Positions 37,175 to 49,264 of a DNA stretch of 64,000 nucleotides are shown here, piece by piece. Each line of letters begins with the position of its first letter. The first letter of the stretch is position 1. The notes under the pieces are model-generated. The model was not told the origin of the DNA. It saw only the letters and a list, made by a program, of their open reading frames with translations, and made no database searches. Source of the stretch: Batillaria attramentaria (lineage: Eukaryota; Mollusca; Gastropoda; Batillariidae); the NCBI GenBank assembly GCA_018292915.2, contig JACVVK020000206.1, positions 593,501 to 657,500 on the forward strand, written 5' to 3'. The position numbers and the translations under genes are program-made.

Positions 37175-37368
37175 GGGTGGGTGGGTGGGTGGGGGTGGGT
37201 GTTTGTTAGGGAGTTTAACGCCCTTTTCCACCACGTAAGGGTGATATCAAAGACGGGACAACGAGAAAAAAGGCCAGCACAAATATTTGGCCCCAGCCGG
37301 GATTCGAACTCACGACCCGAGCATTGAGTGTCCAACGCTCTACCATTCGGCTATCCCGGCTCCCCTAC
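37175..37368 (-). mobile_element. SINE (ACCC-tail family) with 12-bp target duplication
   Basis: Minus-strand full copy. The low-coordinate end is a GGTGGGTGGG tail. The duplication tactttattacg is perfect at 37163-37174 and 37369-37380. Confidence 0.93.
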
Positions 37369-37380
37369 TACTTTATTACG

Positions 37381-38035
37381 CGCGCGCGCGTGTGTGTGTG
37401 TGTGTGTGTGTGGACTATCCCCGTCAATATGTGGTTTGGGGGAGTGGAGTCAGTGCAGTATGCATTCAACCTGCCGAATCAGGGTTTTTTTTTTTGATTG
37501 ACTGACATGACGGTCGGATCGACACGGGAAACTGACGAGAGGGTTTGCAATAACGCCCTCGGGGCCTATATTGCTGTGACACACGGCTGTATATTAATTT
37601 TCTTTGCGGTTAGTATTCACTCAGGCTTGGTGTCACGGAGTGCTTGTGCTTTTGGAATGTCGGTTGCGTCAAGTTTACCGTGTCGAGAGGATGTAACCTT
37701 CAAATACGTATTTTAGCTGCCATACAATTTTAATGAAACATATTCCCAGGCACGTGTGTTTGTTCACTAAGTTTGGATTATTATTGTTTATCATCATTTC
37801 TTTCTTTCTTTATTTGTCACTTATTTGTTTATTTATTGCTGCCACAACTCTTTGCCGGCTCTAGTGGTGTTCCTCCCTGGTAATGGGTGGAATCCACGGA
37901 GGGCTCGGAAGCTGGGGCAATTTTTTATTATGCATGATGATGGAGATGAGGATGGTGGTAAGATGATGCTATGGAGGTCCGTGTGGTTTGGGACTGCGGA
38001 ACAGTGCCGCATTGCACGCTTCCTGTCATAAATAT
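37381..38035. other. Flank without recognised gene
   Basis: A short CG/TG repeat at 37379-37412, then unremarkable sequence with a (TTTA/TTTC)-rich stretch near 37800-37840. Confidence 0.65.
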
Positions 38036-38318
38036 CCCGGCATTAATCAGGCCCGGGAACTACGGCATCTGCGGTACCGGCCGTGTAATCATCCACATCA
38101 TAAGACGTGTCATACCAAGGGAAGCACGCCAAAAGTCACACCCGTGAATTGGGTGAATCTCGGCTGTGTGGCAACAGCCTCCCCATTGGGCCCATAGCAC
38201 ACCCGCTCTGGGTAGGAGCCGACCTAGGTAGGAAAAATCCCGCTTGCCTCGGCTGAGACTCGAACCCGGGTCTCCCGGTCCATGGTCCGAAGTGCTAACC
38301 ACTACACTACGAGGGCCG
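38036..38318 (-). mobile_element. Second tRNA-headed SINE type
   Basis: Minus-strand head GCCCTCGTAGTGTAGTGGTT AGCAC matches a tRNA A-box region, and GGGTTCGAGTCTC matches a B box. The body differs from the ACCC-tail family. Flanks tgtcataaatat (about 38026) and tgtcatatatat (about 38320) may be an imperfect target duplication. Confidence 0.7.
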
Positions 38319-38902
38319 GTTTGTCATATATATTTGTATATATTTATGACTCTCCACTGACCACCCAAAAGATGAATCAATACGAGAGTAACGAGATGCC
38401 ATGTCACTGACAGTAAACTGACTGGCAGCCTGCACTGCTAAAATTGATTTCCCTCAATTCTTGAAGCTGTCAAGAGACGCCGCATACTGTATAGACATTT
38501 CTCCGATCTTTCTGCCTCAGTCAAGGAATGCGCTTGCGTGTGAAACTGCTGTTCTCTTAGCGACAGGGCTCATGAAGAAATTGACATAATGGCAAAAACA
38601 GGATTACAAGACATGTAATTACATAACCATATTTACTTGTGTCCACCCCTCAAGAGTAGGAGTGTGGCTGACTGTGAGGCAACTGGAAACGGACACACGC
38701 GTAATGATCTCATTCATGGGGGATGATCCTGGGAGTCACTTCAGCCCATGAACAACTTGACAACAACTAAAGCAACAACAATAACTTGTGTACACCGTGT
38801 GCACAGACTGCATCAAGAGTGTGTAGTGATAATAGATGATAATAATTAATAATAAACAGTACCGATAAGGCGCTTAATTTCGCAGCAACGCAACTCATAA
38901 CG

Positions 38903-38904
<2 letters not shown>

Positions 38905-38971
<67 letters not shown>
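38905..38971. repeat. (CA)n microsatellite
   Basis: About 33 CA units. Confidence 0.97.
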
Positions 38972-38973
<2 letters not shown>

Positions 38974-39436
38974 CACCCTGATACTTGGTCGGAAGGGCGC
39001 GAATTTTGACAGGCAGTGAGTTCCGGACATGGGGTATAGAAAACTATTATTGGTATTAAAATGACGTCAGCGTGTTCATTTCACAAGCTATTCATGACCG
39101 TGTCAGTCAGTGACCAGCCCCTCTACATAGGTCTACCTTCGTCTGCTTTATAAAAAAAAAAACTGAAAAAAAGGCATAACCGCATTGGATATGATAAGCG
39201 CTTACACCCTGTTTTCACCAATGGCGGCGGCAGAGCACTGACGAGAACGCTACTGCATGTCCACTCTGCACTGACATGTCCTGTCAGTGGCCATACTATA
39301 CATTCCGTGTCGGCGTGACACGACATTGAAATTGAATCCACCCACTCTGTCAGCGACGGTATATAGCTTATCTAATCAGCCCGCCCTATTAGCTGATCGT
39401 TTAAAGTACGCCTGGAACGCATGAGGGCACGACTCA

Positions 39437-39438
<2 letters not shown>

Positions 39439-39487
<49 letters not shown>
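39439..39487. repeat. (GA)n microsatellite
   Basis: About 24 GA units. Confidence 0.97.
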
Positions 39488-39489
<2 letters not shown>

Positions 39490-40069
39490 TGAACTAATTT
39501 TATTTGAAAACGGTGGAAGTTTTGGTCTTGCGACCAATTTTCAAACTTGCCGTTTTGAAGAGAGAGAGACAGAGAGGGAGAGCCGGCTCAGACCTTCAGG
39601 CTAACGAAGAAGTTCTTACTGTAGTAACGGATCACAATGCAAGCACAGCACTTCTAACGTTCCCTGTGAGTTGGGGGGCGGGGTAGCCGTATCAGTCGCA
39701 CCTGGACCTCCGCATTATTCATGCCTGACCACGGGACACGAAAGTAACGAGCCGCTTCTCCCTGACCCGGCCTCTACATACATCATGCTGGGTGTGATGC
39801 AAGGCACACGGAACAGGTTGCAGAAGCACGTACGTCACAGCCAGGAAGACTGATGTGGAACGGCGGACGCAACAACAGTTCCTTTAATTATACATGCGAT
39901 GGTTAATTGCGGAGTTGTGTAGTGTAGATGTAATGCTGGGTCCCGGCTATTTCACCAACGCCCGGTAATGCCGTTGTAACTTTAAGTGACCTGCACTGGC
40001 CCAACTGTGACATGCGGGATGTACATGCACATACTCTCCAGCCGCGTGAAGACGGAGCCTCGGGTCTAA

Positions 40070-40312
40070 TTAGCTTGGGGCTGGAAGTGCCCCGGGTCAA
40101 TGCAGCTTGAGGCCGGTTAGACTGAAGACAAGAAATGCCACGTGTCGGTTCAGCTAAAGGCTGGAAGTACCCGGGGTGCACTAGTGCAGGTTGAGGCTGG
40201 AAGTACCCCGGGTCAATGCAGCGTGAGGCTAAAAGTGCACAGGGTCAGTGCAGCTTGAGGCTAGAAGTGCCCCAGGTCAATGCAGCTTAAGGCTAGAAGT
40301 GTCCGGGAATCA
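40070..40312 (+). repeat. Minisatellite, unit about 33-45 bp
   Basis: Five to six diverged copies of a unit resembling gaggctagaagtgccccggg followed by tcaatgcagctt. The last three copies are the most regular (spacing about 35-37 bp). Confidence 0.88.
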
Positions 40313-40533
40313 GACGAGCCGGGGAGTACATCTGGCGTAATACAACGGTACACATTTCAACGCAAAAAAAAAAAAAACGGTGAAAACCCGGAAGCTCAAC
40401 CAGTGGATGGTCAAAGCAAATACAACTACACTATTTGAAGAGCACTAGGCCGCTGACCAGAACGATTTACCACCTAGGCACCAACCAATTTAGGTAGGCT
40501 GCTCCGTTGATCTTGATCCCGCGCCTACGGATG

Positions 40534-40762
40534 TTGGTTGTAACTTATTCACGGGTTTAACGTCCACATAAGGGTGACATCAAAGCCGGACAGAATACTC
40601 AACGAGCGAAAAAAAAAAACAAAAAAACACACCACCACCACCAACAACAAGGGTACAAAATTCTGGCTCCCAGGTGAGATTCGAACTCGCGACCCGAGTT
40701 TGAAAGCCCAGTAAGGCTCTACCACTGCCGAGCTCAGCTGACCTGTCTTCACTGCCCTGCGC
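40534..40762 (-). mobile_element. Diverged SINE with 16-bp target duplication
   Basis: Shares gtttaacgtcc...ataagggtga and a B-box (gattcgaactcgcgacccga on plus) with the ACCC-tail family, but has a changed head and a CAA/A-rich middle. The flanks cccgcgcctacggatg at 40518-40533 and 40763-40778 are identical. Confidence 0.85.
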
Positions 40763-40959
40763 CCCGCGCCTACGGATGGAATTTACAGAAATACATCAGT
40801 GGATGGAATGCATAAATGTACACGGATCCGTGGTTTAATGACACTGAGGTCATGTCAAGTTATGGGTTTCTAGGTCGATGAGAAAACATCCAGAGAAAGT
40901 GTTGCGACAGCTGACATGTTAGCTGTAATCCAGGCACTTAACACGCGCTGAGCAGCAGC

Positions 40960-40960
<1 letters not shown>

Positions 40961-41003
<43 letters not shown>

Positions 41004-41242
41004 GCAGTTAGGCGCTTCGCACCTACCAGAGACTCAAGCAGGGGTTTTATGGCGAGTCAGAAATCTTGACTGTTGTTAGCGACGAGGGATCAAGTATGTT
41101 GACAGTGGCTTGCAGTTGTCTTTACCTGAGTCAGGTGCAACACTTGAAAGGGTCCCGCCATCCGGTCGCCCCCCTCCACCGCCCCTCCCCACCCACCCCA
41201 ACTCCCACAGTTACAACAAAATAGGGCTAGAGTGGTTTTCTC

Positions 41243-41316
<74 letters not shown>

Positions 41317-41383
41317 GCTCGATGTGACGAGCTGTATATGTACAGGCTAGTTGGCTGACTGTTTTGTTTGTTGTTGTTGTTTG

Positions 41384-41458
<75 letters not shown>

Positions 41459-41486
41459 TGTGTGTGTGTGTGTGAGTGAGTGAGTG
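40961..41486. repeat. Three (GT)n arrays, one with (GA)n
   Basis: (GT)n at 40961-41003, 41246-41294 (followed by (GA)n to 41316) and 41389-41486. The last is followed by a T/G-rich stretch with a 12-G run at 41587-41599. Confidence 0.95.
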
Positions 41487-41599
41487 TTCTTTTGTCCTTT
41501 TTGTTGTTGTTGTTTTTGTTTTGTTTTGTTTTTTGTTTGTTTGTGTTTATGTTTGTTTTGTGGTTTTTTTTTTTGTTTTTTTTTTTTGGGGGGGGGGGG

Positions 41600-41750
41600 T
41601 CCCCTAACATAAGGGTGATAGTATACCAAATACGGAGCAACAAAGATACATGTATATTCATCAAGGACTCATGACTCCCAGACGGGATTCGACCTCACAA
41701 CCCTAGCGGTTGAAGTCCAACGCGCTACCGCCTCGGCTGTCCCTGCTTGC
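41600..41750 (-). mobile_element. Diverged SINE copy
   Basis: Minus-strand remnant recognisable by taagggtgata...ggagcaacaaaga, gggattcgacctcacaaccc and gtccaacgcgctaccgc. No target duplication found. Confidence 0.6.
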
Positions 41751-42272
41751 CGCTTATCCTCAGTCCGCAACGCCCAAGACATGTTTTCTTGATAATGCTT
41801 CTGAAGATTTTGCAGACGACAGGCAAGCACCATGCAAACTCCAGCTGTTTGTCCTCAGACACTCGCCAATGAACGTTGCTGACCTCTCGGCGGCTCACTA
41901 ACTCGAGTTCGTGGCGTTCTTTTCCTTTACAGTGCGTTTGGTGACTCAGTCGCCAACGAATTTCGGAGAAAACTTTTTTTTATGGAGCCAGTTGTGTAGA
42001 ACTATTGCAGAGATAAGGTTACTCAGTAACTGAGTTGTGACCTAATGCAGTTTATAATGTAGTCGTTTCGCGCCCGACTAGACTACAACAAAGTTACCGT
42101 GTGTTGCTATTGTGAGGGTGTGGTGTATGGCCCGTTGAGGCGATGCAAAGCATCCCATGCAATCAGTCAACCATCCACGCATACCCACGTAGATTCCCAG
42201 TCAGCAACGAATAAATTCGTAATGAAAACACCTCAACATCCTGACGCAGCTGAAGTCTTAGGATAAGTTCGA

Positions 42273-42384
42273 GGGTGCGTGGATGTTTGGGTGTTTAACG
42301 TCCTTTTCCACCACATACGGATGATCATATCAAAGACGGGGCAACGATGAAAAAATCCAGCGCAAATATTTGTCCCCAGCCGGC
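42273..42384 (-). mobile_element. 5'-truncated SINE with target duplication
   Basis: Holds only the 3' two-thirds of the ACCC-tail family: the tRNA head is absent and the element stops inside CCAGCCGG. The perfect 11-bp duplication gataagttcga lies at 42262-42272 and 42385-42395, so this is a truncated insertion, not later erosion. Confidence 0.9.
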
Positions 42385-42861
42385 AGATAAGTTCGAACGT
42401 GAAGCTGAATCATAATTATTCCTAAAAACAACACGCATGCCACATTCCTGGGATTTTGTTTTCAAGCTCACCGACAGCCAGCGAGTGTCTGACAAAGGCT
42501 GAAGCCATGATCGATTAATGACGGCCACGCATGAGAAAACAGGAAAGTATGTTATTGTGTCGACCTTATTTCTCTCCAAGGTCACAGCTAGCGCGGCACA
42601 GAATGTACGGGCCGGGATTCGTCAGCATGTGACAGGTAACAAAAGAGGGTGGTTATAGGTGGGAAGGTCTAACTGACCACGACATAGGTCAAAACATTGC
42701 TCTTCTCGTGATACTGACTGAAACAACGGTTGGAAACATGCAGAGAATGTGTGTGTAAGGTTCTGCCACATACTTAGCATATATATGGAGTGCAGTATGT
42801 TTGGCTGGGACCTGACCGAATATATGTCTGTAGTTGAGATATGTGTTGTCCGTCGAGAACA

Positions 42862-43034
42862 GGGGAGCCGGGATAGCCGAATGGTTGAGCAATGCTCAGT
42901 CGGGTCTTGAGTTCGAATTCCGGCTGGGGCCAAATATTTGTAGTGGCTTTTTTTTTTCTCTCTCCTTATCCCGTCTTTGATGTCACCCTTACGTGGTGGA
43001 AAAGAACGTTTAACTCCCAAACACCCACCCACCC
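42862..43034 (+). mobile_element. SINE (ACCC-tail family) with target duplication
   Basis: Plus-strand copy from GGGGAGCCGGGATAGCCGAA to CACCCACCCACCCC. Flanks cgtcgagaaca (42851-42861) and cgttgagaaca (43035-43045) differ at one base. The middle of the head has a short deletion (gttgagcaatgctcag). Confidence 0.9.
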
Positions 43035-43159
43035 CGTTGAGAACACACCATAGTTTCTCTTCTAGTCAACCCACCGTCATAGCTATTTTAGTTGAAGAAG
43101 ACAAGTTCTATACAACCGTCTGTTCATTAGTAGTATTGCCACATAGCGTTCTGCTTCTT

Positions 43160-43285
43160 TTTCGAGCCGAACGCTCACTGGACTTTCAACGCTTGGGTCA
43201 GGTGATAAAATCCAGTTGGTTTTTTTTTTCTCTGGCTTTTTTTGTTGTTGTTGCCCCGTCCCTGATATCCACAAACTGCCAAACA
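43160..43285 (+). mobile_element. Heavily diverged SINE remnant
   Basis: Retains ggactttcaacgcttgggtc, tctggctttttttgttg and gttgccccgtccctgatatc in the order expected for the plus-strand family, with the ends lost. Confidence 0.55.
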
Positions 43286-43289
43286 GCCT

Positions 43290-44245
43290 GTTTCAACCAG
43301 CAGACAAATTTGACCGTGTACTGCTTTGCATTGTATAAAACTGACCAGCAATTGAATGAGATGTTTTCCGTTCGGCGTTTTCAGTCTATTGATCGCCAGA
43401 CGTGCAGAGCATGGCCTCCAGGAAGAGGCGCCACAAAAATGCTATGATTTGTATTCAAACTTCCTTATAACAAGCAGGACTACCCGTATGTCATGCATGT
43501 TCCGCTGACACACAATGCGAATGATCAATGTACGATCTCGTATGACAAACAACTTCGTTCACCAGTTATTGTCTGGCTTGAAACTGACGGCTGATCTGTC
43601 CGTTGAAAAAACGCCAGCTATCATAGTGCACAATCATACTGCATAGACACTCTGTATAGACACTCCAGAGTGTAGACACTCCAGTATGATGCAAAATTTG
43701 TTTGTCACACGTTCAATCCATAACTTTGCGGTCGGCTTCAAGTTTCAATACCTCATCGGGGCTAATGCAGACTTTGTGACGCGCGCAAAAAGACTGGTGT
43801 CAAGCGGGAATGGCCTTATTTAGCAAATTCACAATCATGACACAGGTACCACGCTGTGTGGCCGTTGTTACAACCTTTTCAAAACGCGGCGCGTCACCTC
43901 GTCGCTTCAGTGCGTCTTTTATGCTGGTTTAGCGTTTTCACAGCGGGTGTCTTCGGTTTTAAGCCTGGTGACGGGTGACACCAAATTGCTCAGTCTTCTG
44001 TTTTCAGGGTTCGCTGCATCGTGTTAGAAGAAAAAATAAAATCGCCTGTAGACATTTGCAGTTTTTCCTCACACGAGAAGGGATAACTGAAAATAAATTC
44101 ACGTCATGTTTTTTTATCAGCTAAAAATGTGTATGGCCTGGCGAATCAGTGCCCTACATCAGAGATAGAGATGGCCTGCAGTTGATTTTCAACAAAAAGA
44201 CGTGACTCAGACATGACGCGATGTGAAAGACACTTGTGGTATACG
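43290..44245. other. Flank without recognised features
   Basis: Non-coding sequence with a short duplicated motif (gtatagacactccag/gtgtagacactccag near 43655-43685). No gene is supported. Confidence 0.65.
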
Positions 44246-44246
44246 T

Positions 44247-44248
<2 letters not shown>

Positions 44249-44304
<56 letters not shown>

Positions 44305-44326
44305 CACGCACGCACGCACGCACACA

Positions 44327-44362
<36 letters not shown>

Positions 44363-44380
44363 TGCATGCACGCACGCACA
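44249..44380. repeat. Compound (CA)n-(CACG)n microsatellite
   Basis: (AC)n to 44302, then a regular GCAC tetramer block to about 44380. Same architecture as 9974-10082 in the opposite orientation. Confidence 0.97.
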
Positions 44381-44494
44381 GAGAGTACTACCGCCTAGTG
44401 CGTTTCATACTCATCGACGTGATTAGACATTGTCACATGAAATACTCCACTGAATATACACTGATAAACGCTAAAATCAAGATTACCTGTACGT

Positions 44495-44500
44495 TGTGTG

Positions 44501-44571
<71 letters not shown>

Positions 44572-44692
44572 ATAATGATAATAATAATAACGGTTTGTTC
44601 AGCTTTTGCAGGCCATTTGGCCCATCAGTAACTGAGAACATTAAGGAAAACTCTAGTATATATTGAAAACTGTAGTAGAGGTGATTCTCACA

Positions 44693-44785
<93 letters not shown>
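44495..44785. repeat. Two long (GT)n arrays
   Basis: (GT)n at 44495-44567 followed by (TAA/TGA)n to 44590, and a second run of about 45 GT units at 44695-44785. Confidence 0.97.
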
Positions 44786-44786
<1 letters not shown>

Positions 44787-44789
44787 ACT

Positions 44790-46539
44790 TTAAGGCTGCA
44801 CACATATAGACACATCATCCCTTAAATGGGTCCGGCGTTTTTATGGCCGAGGTCAGCGACTTAACCATCTGAAGCCTGACAACATCGTATGCCAACTCCC
44901 AGCTGGACGCGAACGACAGTTCTCACAGTCCTATACACTTGAAGCACACACGTATCTGCAATGTGGTCTGCCGGCTGAACACAGTCCGTCCCTTGACCCC
45001 AATGTCTCCCGCCCACCGCAGTCCAGGTGTCCGGCGACTGATTATCCGCGCTGGGCAAGAGGCTGGACAATGGCATCTTTGAGGGGACCACAGGAGGGTG
45101 TTATGGTCCGTAAACGTCTGAATTACAGGGTTTTAATCAACCGTTTTCAGCGTGGGTTGTCGTTGTGCGAAGGCGGGAGGAGTGAACAATTTCTGCTGTT
45201 GTCCGTCGGTCGGTCTGCCACCATAACTGACATCTTTTTCAGTATGCGGCCGTGCTCAGTCACAGCGTTCAGCTGCGTTCAGTTGTAACTCACTAAAACA
45301 GCGGGTTTGTTACTGCAAGAACCTGTGTGTCTATCGGCTGAGTGAGTGAGTTTTTAGGGCTTAAAGCCGCGCAAGCCACAGAGACTAATTCGCGGCTGAG
45401 TGTGCCTGCACTACATGAAAAAAAAAAAAAAATGTAACGTTGGACAAAGGGTGTGTCTATAGTTGTAAAGAAGACACCATCTTTGACTAGCTAGCTCGGG
45501 GCTGTCCACGGTGTTGTTTTAGCAAATGTCTTCTGTGGATAAGTTGAACACTGACACACACACACACAGACAACAAAAACAAGTGACAAACAACAAACAA
45601 CAACAAACCATTTTTTTCGCCAAGGGGAAGTCGAGTCGTTTGATTATTGTCGAGTTTCATTCTTTTTCCCGTGGCTCTTTGGAAATGGTCTGATCACAGT
45701 GTGTTGAATACTGAAACAGACATAAACGTAAACCTGCTGATAAAATACCGTGTTCTTGGGCTAGTCTTGGTGCTCTGTAGGCAAACAGGCGTCCTGAAGA
45801 CCATGCAGTTTGCGTTATGTCTAGCTGTTCCTAAAAGTAATAACTGTCCAACTTTCATAGTGCTGACGGCATGGACCGCTGGGACTGACACTGGCAAACA
45901 CACCTTTACTTACACAGAGGGGGCAGGGGGGGGGGGGTTGGAGGGGAGGGGGGGAGTGCACTTTAGAAACGACCGTGCACGCTTCGCACTTTACAGGCTT
46001 GATAACTGAGAACATTAAAAGCGGAAGTTTAAAAAAAGGGGCTCTCATAAACCAGACTGCAAACCCAGTCCGACTCCACCGTGCGTACAGTATTGGCCAA
46101 ACCGGTTGGCAGCCATCGTGAAGTCTTCTGTTGGCGCTGTAATTTACCGACGCTAGGTTATGTCATTTTAAGTGGTGGTGACAGGTGTACGAGGAAATAC
46201 AAACCACCATGCACCTACTGCAGTCAAATTGAAAAACTTTTTTTTTCTGTCTTCAGATTAGATTAGATTGAAAACAATAAACAAGCGTACAGGTCGAACT
46301 ACTGTGGCACACCGTGACCGCAGAACCGCCTTTCTTCTTGTTCTCCATTTCGGGTGTGTGGCGGTGGGGATCGGGGTGGGGGTGGGGATGGGGGTGGGGG
46401 TGAGTGTGAGGGCTGGAGGAAAGGTGGGTAGGGTCCGGTTTTCGGGTTCAAGTTTTATTGAATACGTCGTAGAAAAGGGGTGGCCAAAAAATACACGTGA
46501 CTTTCGTTTCATGCGTGCGGCCGCATATCTGACCATACA
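44790..46539. other. Flank without recognised gene
   Basis: Contains an A run at 45419-45432, a G-rich tract at 45917-45955 and another at 46357-46440. No coding sequence is supported. Confidence 0.65.
46357..46440 (+). repeat. G-rich tract with quadruplex-forming pattern
   Basis: Repeated GGGGTGGGGGTGGGGATGGG-type runs give more than four G tracts of four or five within 40 bp on the plus strand. Whether it folds in vivo is unknown. Confidence 0.8.
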
Positions 46540-46552
46540 CTGACCACACAGG

Positions 46553-46725
46553 CGGGTGGGGGTGGGTGTTTGGGGGTTTAACGTCCTTTTCCACCACATA
46601 GGGTGATATCAAAGACGGGGCAACGATAAAAAAGCCAGCACAAATATTTGGTCCCAGCCGGGATACGAACTCACGACCCGAGCATTAGAAGTCCAACGCT
46701 CTACCATTCGGCCACCCGGGCTCCC
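46553..46725 (-). mobile_element. SINE (ACCC-tail family) with target duplication
   Basis: Minus-strand full copy. Flanks ctgaccacacagg (46540-46552) and ctgaccatacagg (46726-46738) differ at one base. Confidence 0.92.
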
Positions 46726-46738
46726 CTGACCATACAGG

Positions 46739-47638
46739 CCGTTTTGAGGCGGTCAGCAAATTTCACTTGGGTCCAGCTTCGACCGTCTCTAGTCCGTGAA
46801 CACTGAAAGGAAAATAGCTGCGAAGTTAGGCTGAAGTTGACAGAGGGTTGAAGTTGTCATGGGTGTCCATTGAAAGGCCATCCCAGGGTTTGAAAAACTA
46901 CCCTCAGATACGCCCGCCACTCCCAGGCAGATGAATGAACTCCGGGTTGGGAAATGATCGCTCCCTTCCTGTACTCCCACTTAAAATGCATAGATCTGTC
47001 CACCGTCACAAATAAAATACCTTAGACTGACTGTAACCGTTCTGGCTTCGCATCTCGTAAGATTCTCACAGCGCCATTGCTGAGAAACGGTCAGTGTTCC
47101 AAATCGGTGGGTTGAATTAAAAGGTTGTTATCTTTATCTGGCAGCTGACAACGCGGATTCACCAGACGACAAGATGTTTATCGTACAAAGTTCACTGTCA
47201 GCACAAAGCGGGGTGGGGGCTCAGGCGGCCGTCCATTCTATCCTCTGAGTCTATCCTCAACTTCTTCGTGGTTGCTGTTTGGTCAAGGGCCATGGGTAGT
47301 GGCCGCGGCCGAGACTCGTAAAAGCACATCCCCGCCCCTTTTCCAATAAATTGTCTGGTCCCAGGAGAACAGCAGAGGAAGTGGCGTAACACGGGGAAGA
47401 CGTCGGCGCTTGTCGGCCGGCATAAGAGGCTGTGGTCTGTATATGAAATAGCGTGTTACGTCAGTCTCGAGTCTGTAGACACAATAAGACCTGGTCAGAG
47501 TCACCGTGAGGACTTTGTCAGCTTCACACACTTGTACAAGAATAGTTCCATGCTCTTCCTTGTCTACGAACTTTACTGAGTTTGCACACTTTGGTCTACT
47601 GACTACCCATTGTCGGTTAAATCTTTTTCTGCGACAAC
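46739..47638. other. Flank without recognised gene
   Basis: A minus-strand open frame of 151 codons spans 47283-47738 and includes SINE sequence at its start. I do not regard it as a gene (see rejected items). Confidence 0.6.
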
Positions 47639-47692
47639 GGGTGGGTGCAGTGTGGGTTGGTGCTTGGGAGTTTAACGTCCTTTTCCACCATG
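47639..47692 (-). mobile_element. SINE 3'-end fragment
   Basis: Only the gggagtttaacgtcctttt and ccaccatgta end of the ACCC-tail family remains, preceded by a degenerate GGGT tail. Confidence 0.75.
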
Positions 47693-48038
47693 TATGTCTC
47701 TGACAGCGGACCGCCTTGGACGAAAGTGGCTTCGACAAATCACGGGGTGTTGTAATTGAGTATCATCGAGTGACCTTACGACCCTCTGGTGACGTCAGTT
47801 TTAAACCATATACATGGGCTAAGAGAACCTGCCTTGAGGGTAATTATGCGTTTGAAAGGGAAATGAATAAATTATATGAAATTAAGTTATGGAGGAAATG
47901 GGCGCCCAAATGGCCAACGTTTATCGTGGACCTTGACGGCATCTCCTGTCAGCTGACTTCTCCAGGCGCCCCCCCCCCCTTATCCCCCAACTCTGAATGT
48001 AAGACCCCCCCCCACCCCTCCTCTCCCCCTTTGCAGCC

Positions 48039-48281
48039 GGTGTAGCACGACAAACTTACTCCCATGAGAGAATTACTCAGTGTAAAAATATAGTGCGAAA
48101 ATTTTACTCGGGCCAGACTGAGTAAAACTGTCGTACGACAGAAGTACTCCTGAACCAAGACAGTACACAGAGTACATCCGTCGTACGAGGTTTTCACTAC
48201 ATAGTAAGAATTTCTTGACGACATTTTTGACTCCGGTGTACTGAAATTGCTACTGAGGGGAGTAAGTTTGTCTATTACACC
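48039..48281. mobile_element. 243-bp MITE with about 24-bp inverted ends
   Basis: The left end GGTGTAGCACGACAAACTTA CTCCC and the reverse complement of the right end (GGTGTAATAGACAAACTTAC TCCC) match with a few changes near the tip. The interior has two TCGTACGA palindromes and no ORF. No clear target duplication. Confidence 0.7.
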
Positions 48282-48594
48282 TGGGTATAAATTTCGTTGC
48301 CTGAACAGCTTATCTTCCTTTCGGTTAGTTTCATCTGGGGGCGAGCACACACTTGGAAAATTGTGACGTAAAAGCTGTCACATTTATCAAAATGTACGAG
48401 CAATCCCGAGGGATGCCGGAGACAGATATAGCCAGTTTCTCTGTCTGTCTGTCGGCCGGTGAGACTGTCAGCCCGGCATCTTCCAGACTTGTGCTGTTTG
48501 GGTGGAACTCCAACACCTCTTTTATATTGCTACAACAATAGAATGATGCTTCACGCAGCAGATCACAGTGTATTTCAGTCCTAGGAGGTAACCG

Positions 48595-48674
48595 GCGCCA
48601 GCGGCGTCCCAGTCAGGTGTGGAGGAAAAGGCTGCATCATGCTGGATAGGGTGGAGTCCTCTCTCCTTTCACTG

Positions 48675-48725
<51 letters not shown>

Positions 48726-48856
48726 CGTGTGTGTGTTCGTTCCCTCCGGCAAGTGGTGTTTGGGTGGAGGACAAGACAGCCGCTGCTGGATGGGGTGGAG
48801 TCTTCCGGCATCGGTGCCTCAGTCTCCTAGGCAGTCTCAGGTATCACAGTGTGTTT

Positions 48857-48945
<89 letters not shown>

Positions 48946-49092
48946 TCAGTCAGTCGGCCGTTTCATCTCAGTGTAGCAGTTATGCTAGTGTAATCTGCCA
49001 AGTTCCTGTAGCCGGGCGCTCCACTGAATACTTGAGCGAAAAGTGATGGCATATGTAGTATGCACGCGGCAAATTCAGAACTGATCAGGAGC

Positions 49093-49129
<37 letters not shown>

Positions 49130-49264
49130 CGCGCGTGCGATTTCTCCCAATGCCGTTCGGGTGGAGGAAATAACAGCCTGCCGGATGGGGTGGAGTGTTC
49201 CCTGTCTGTAGTGCCTGCCTGCCTTAGTACCTAGCTGCCTGTGTGTGTGTGTCAGTGTGTGTGT

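Noticed and set aside
47283..47738. 151-codon minus-strand open frame
   Set aside because: Its first part is SINE sequence, the rest matches no domain I know, and a frame this long can occur by chance in 38 kb of CpG-rich flank. A transcript or a protein match in another species would change this.
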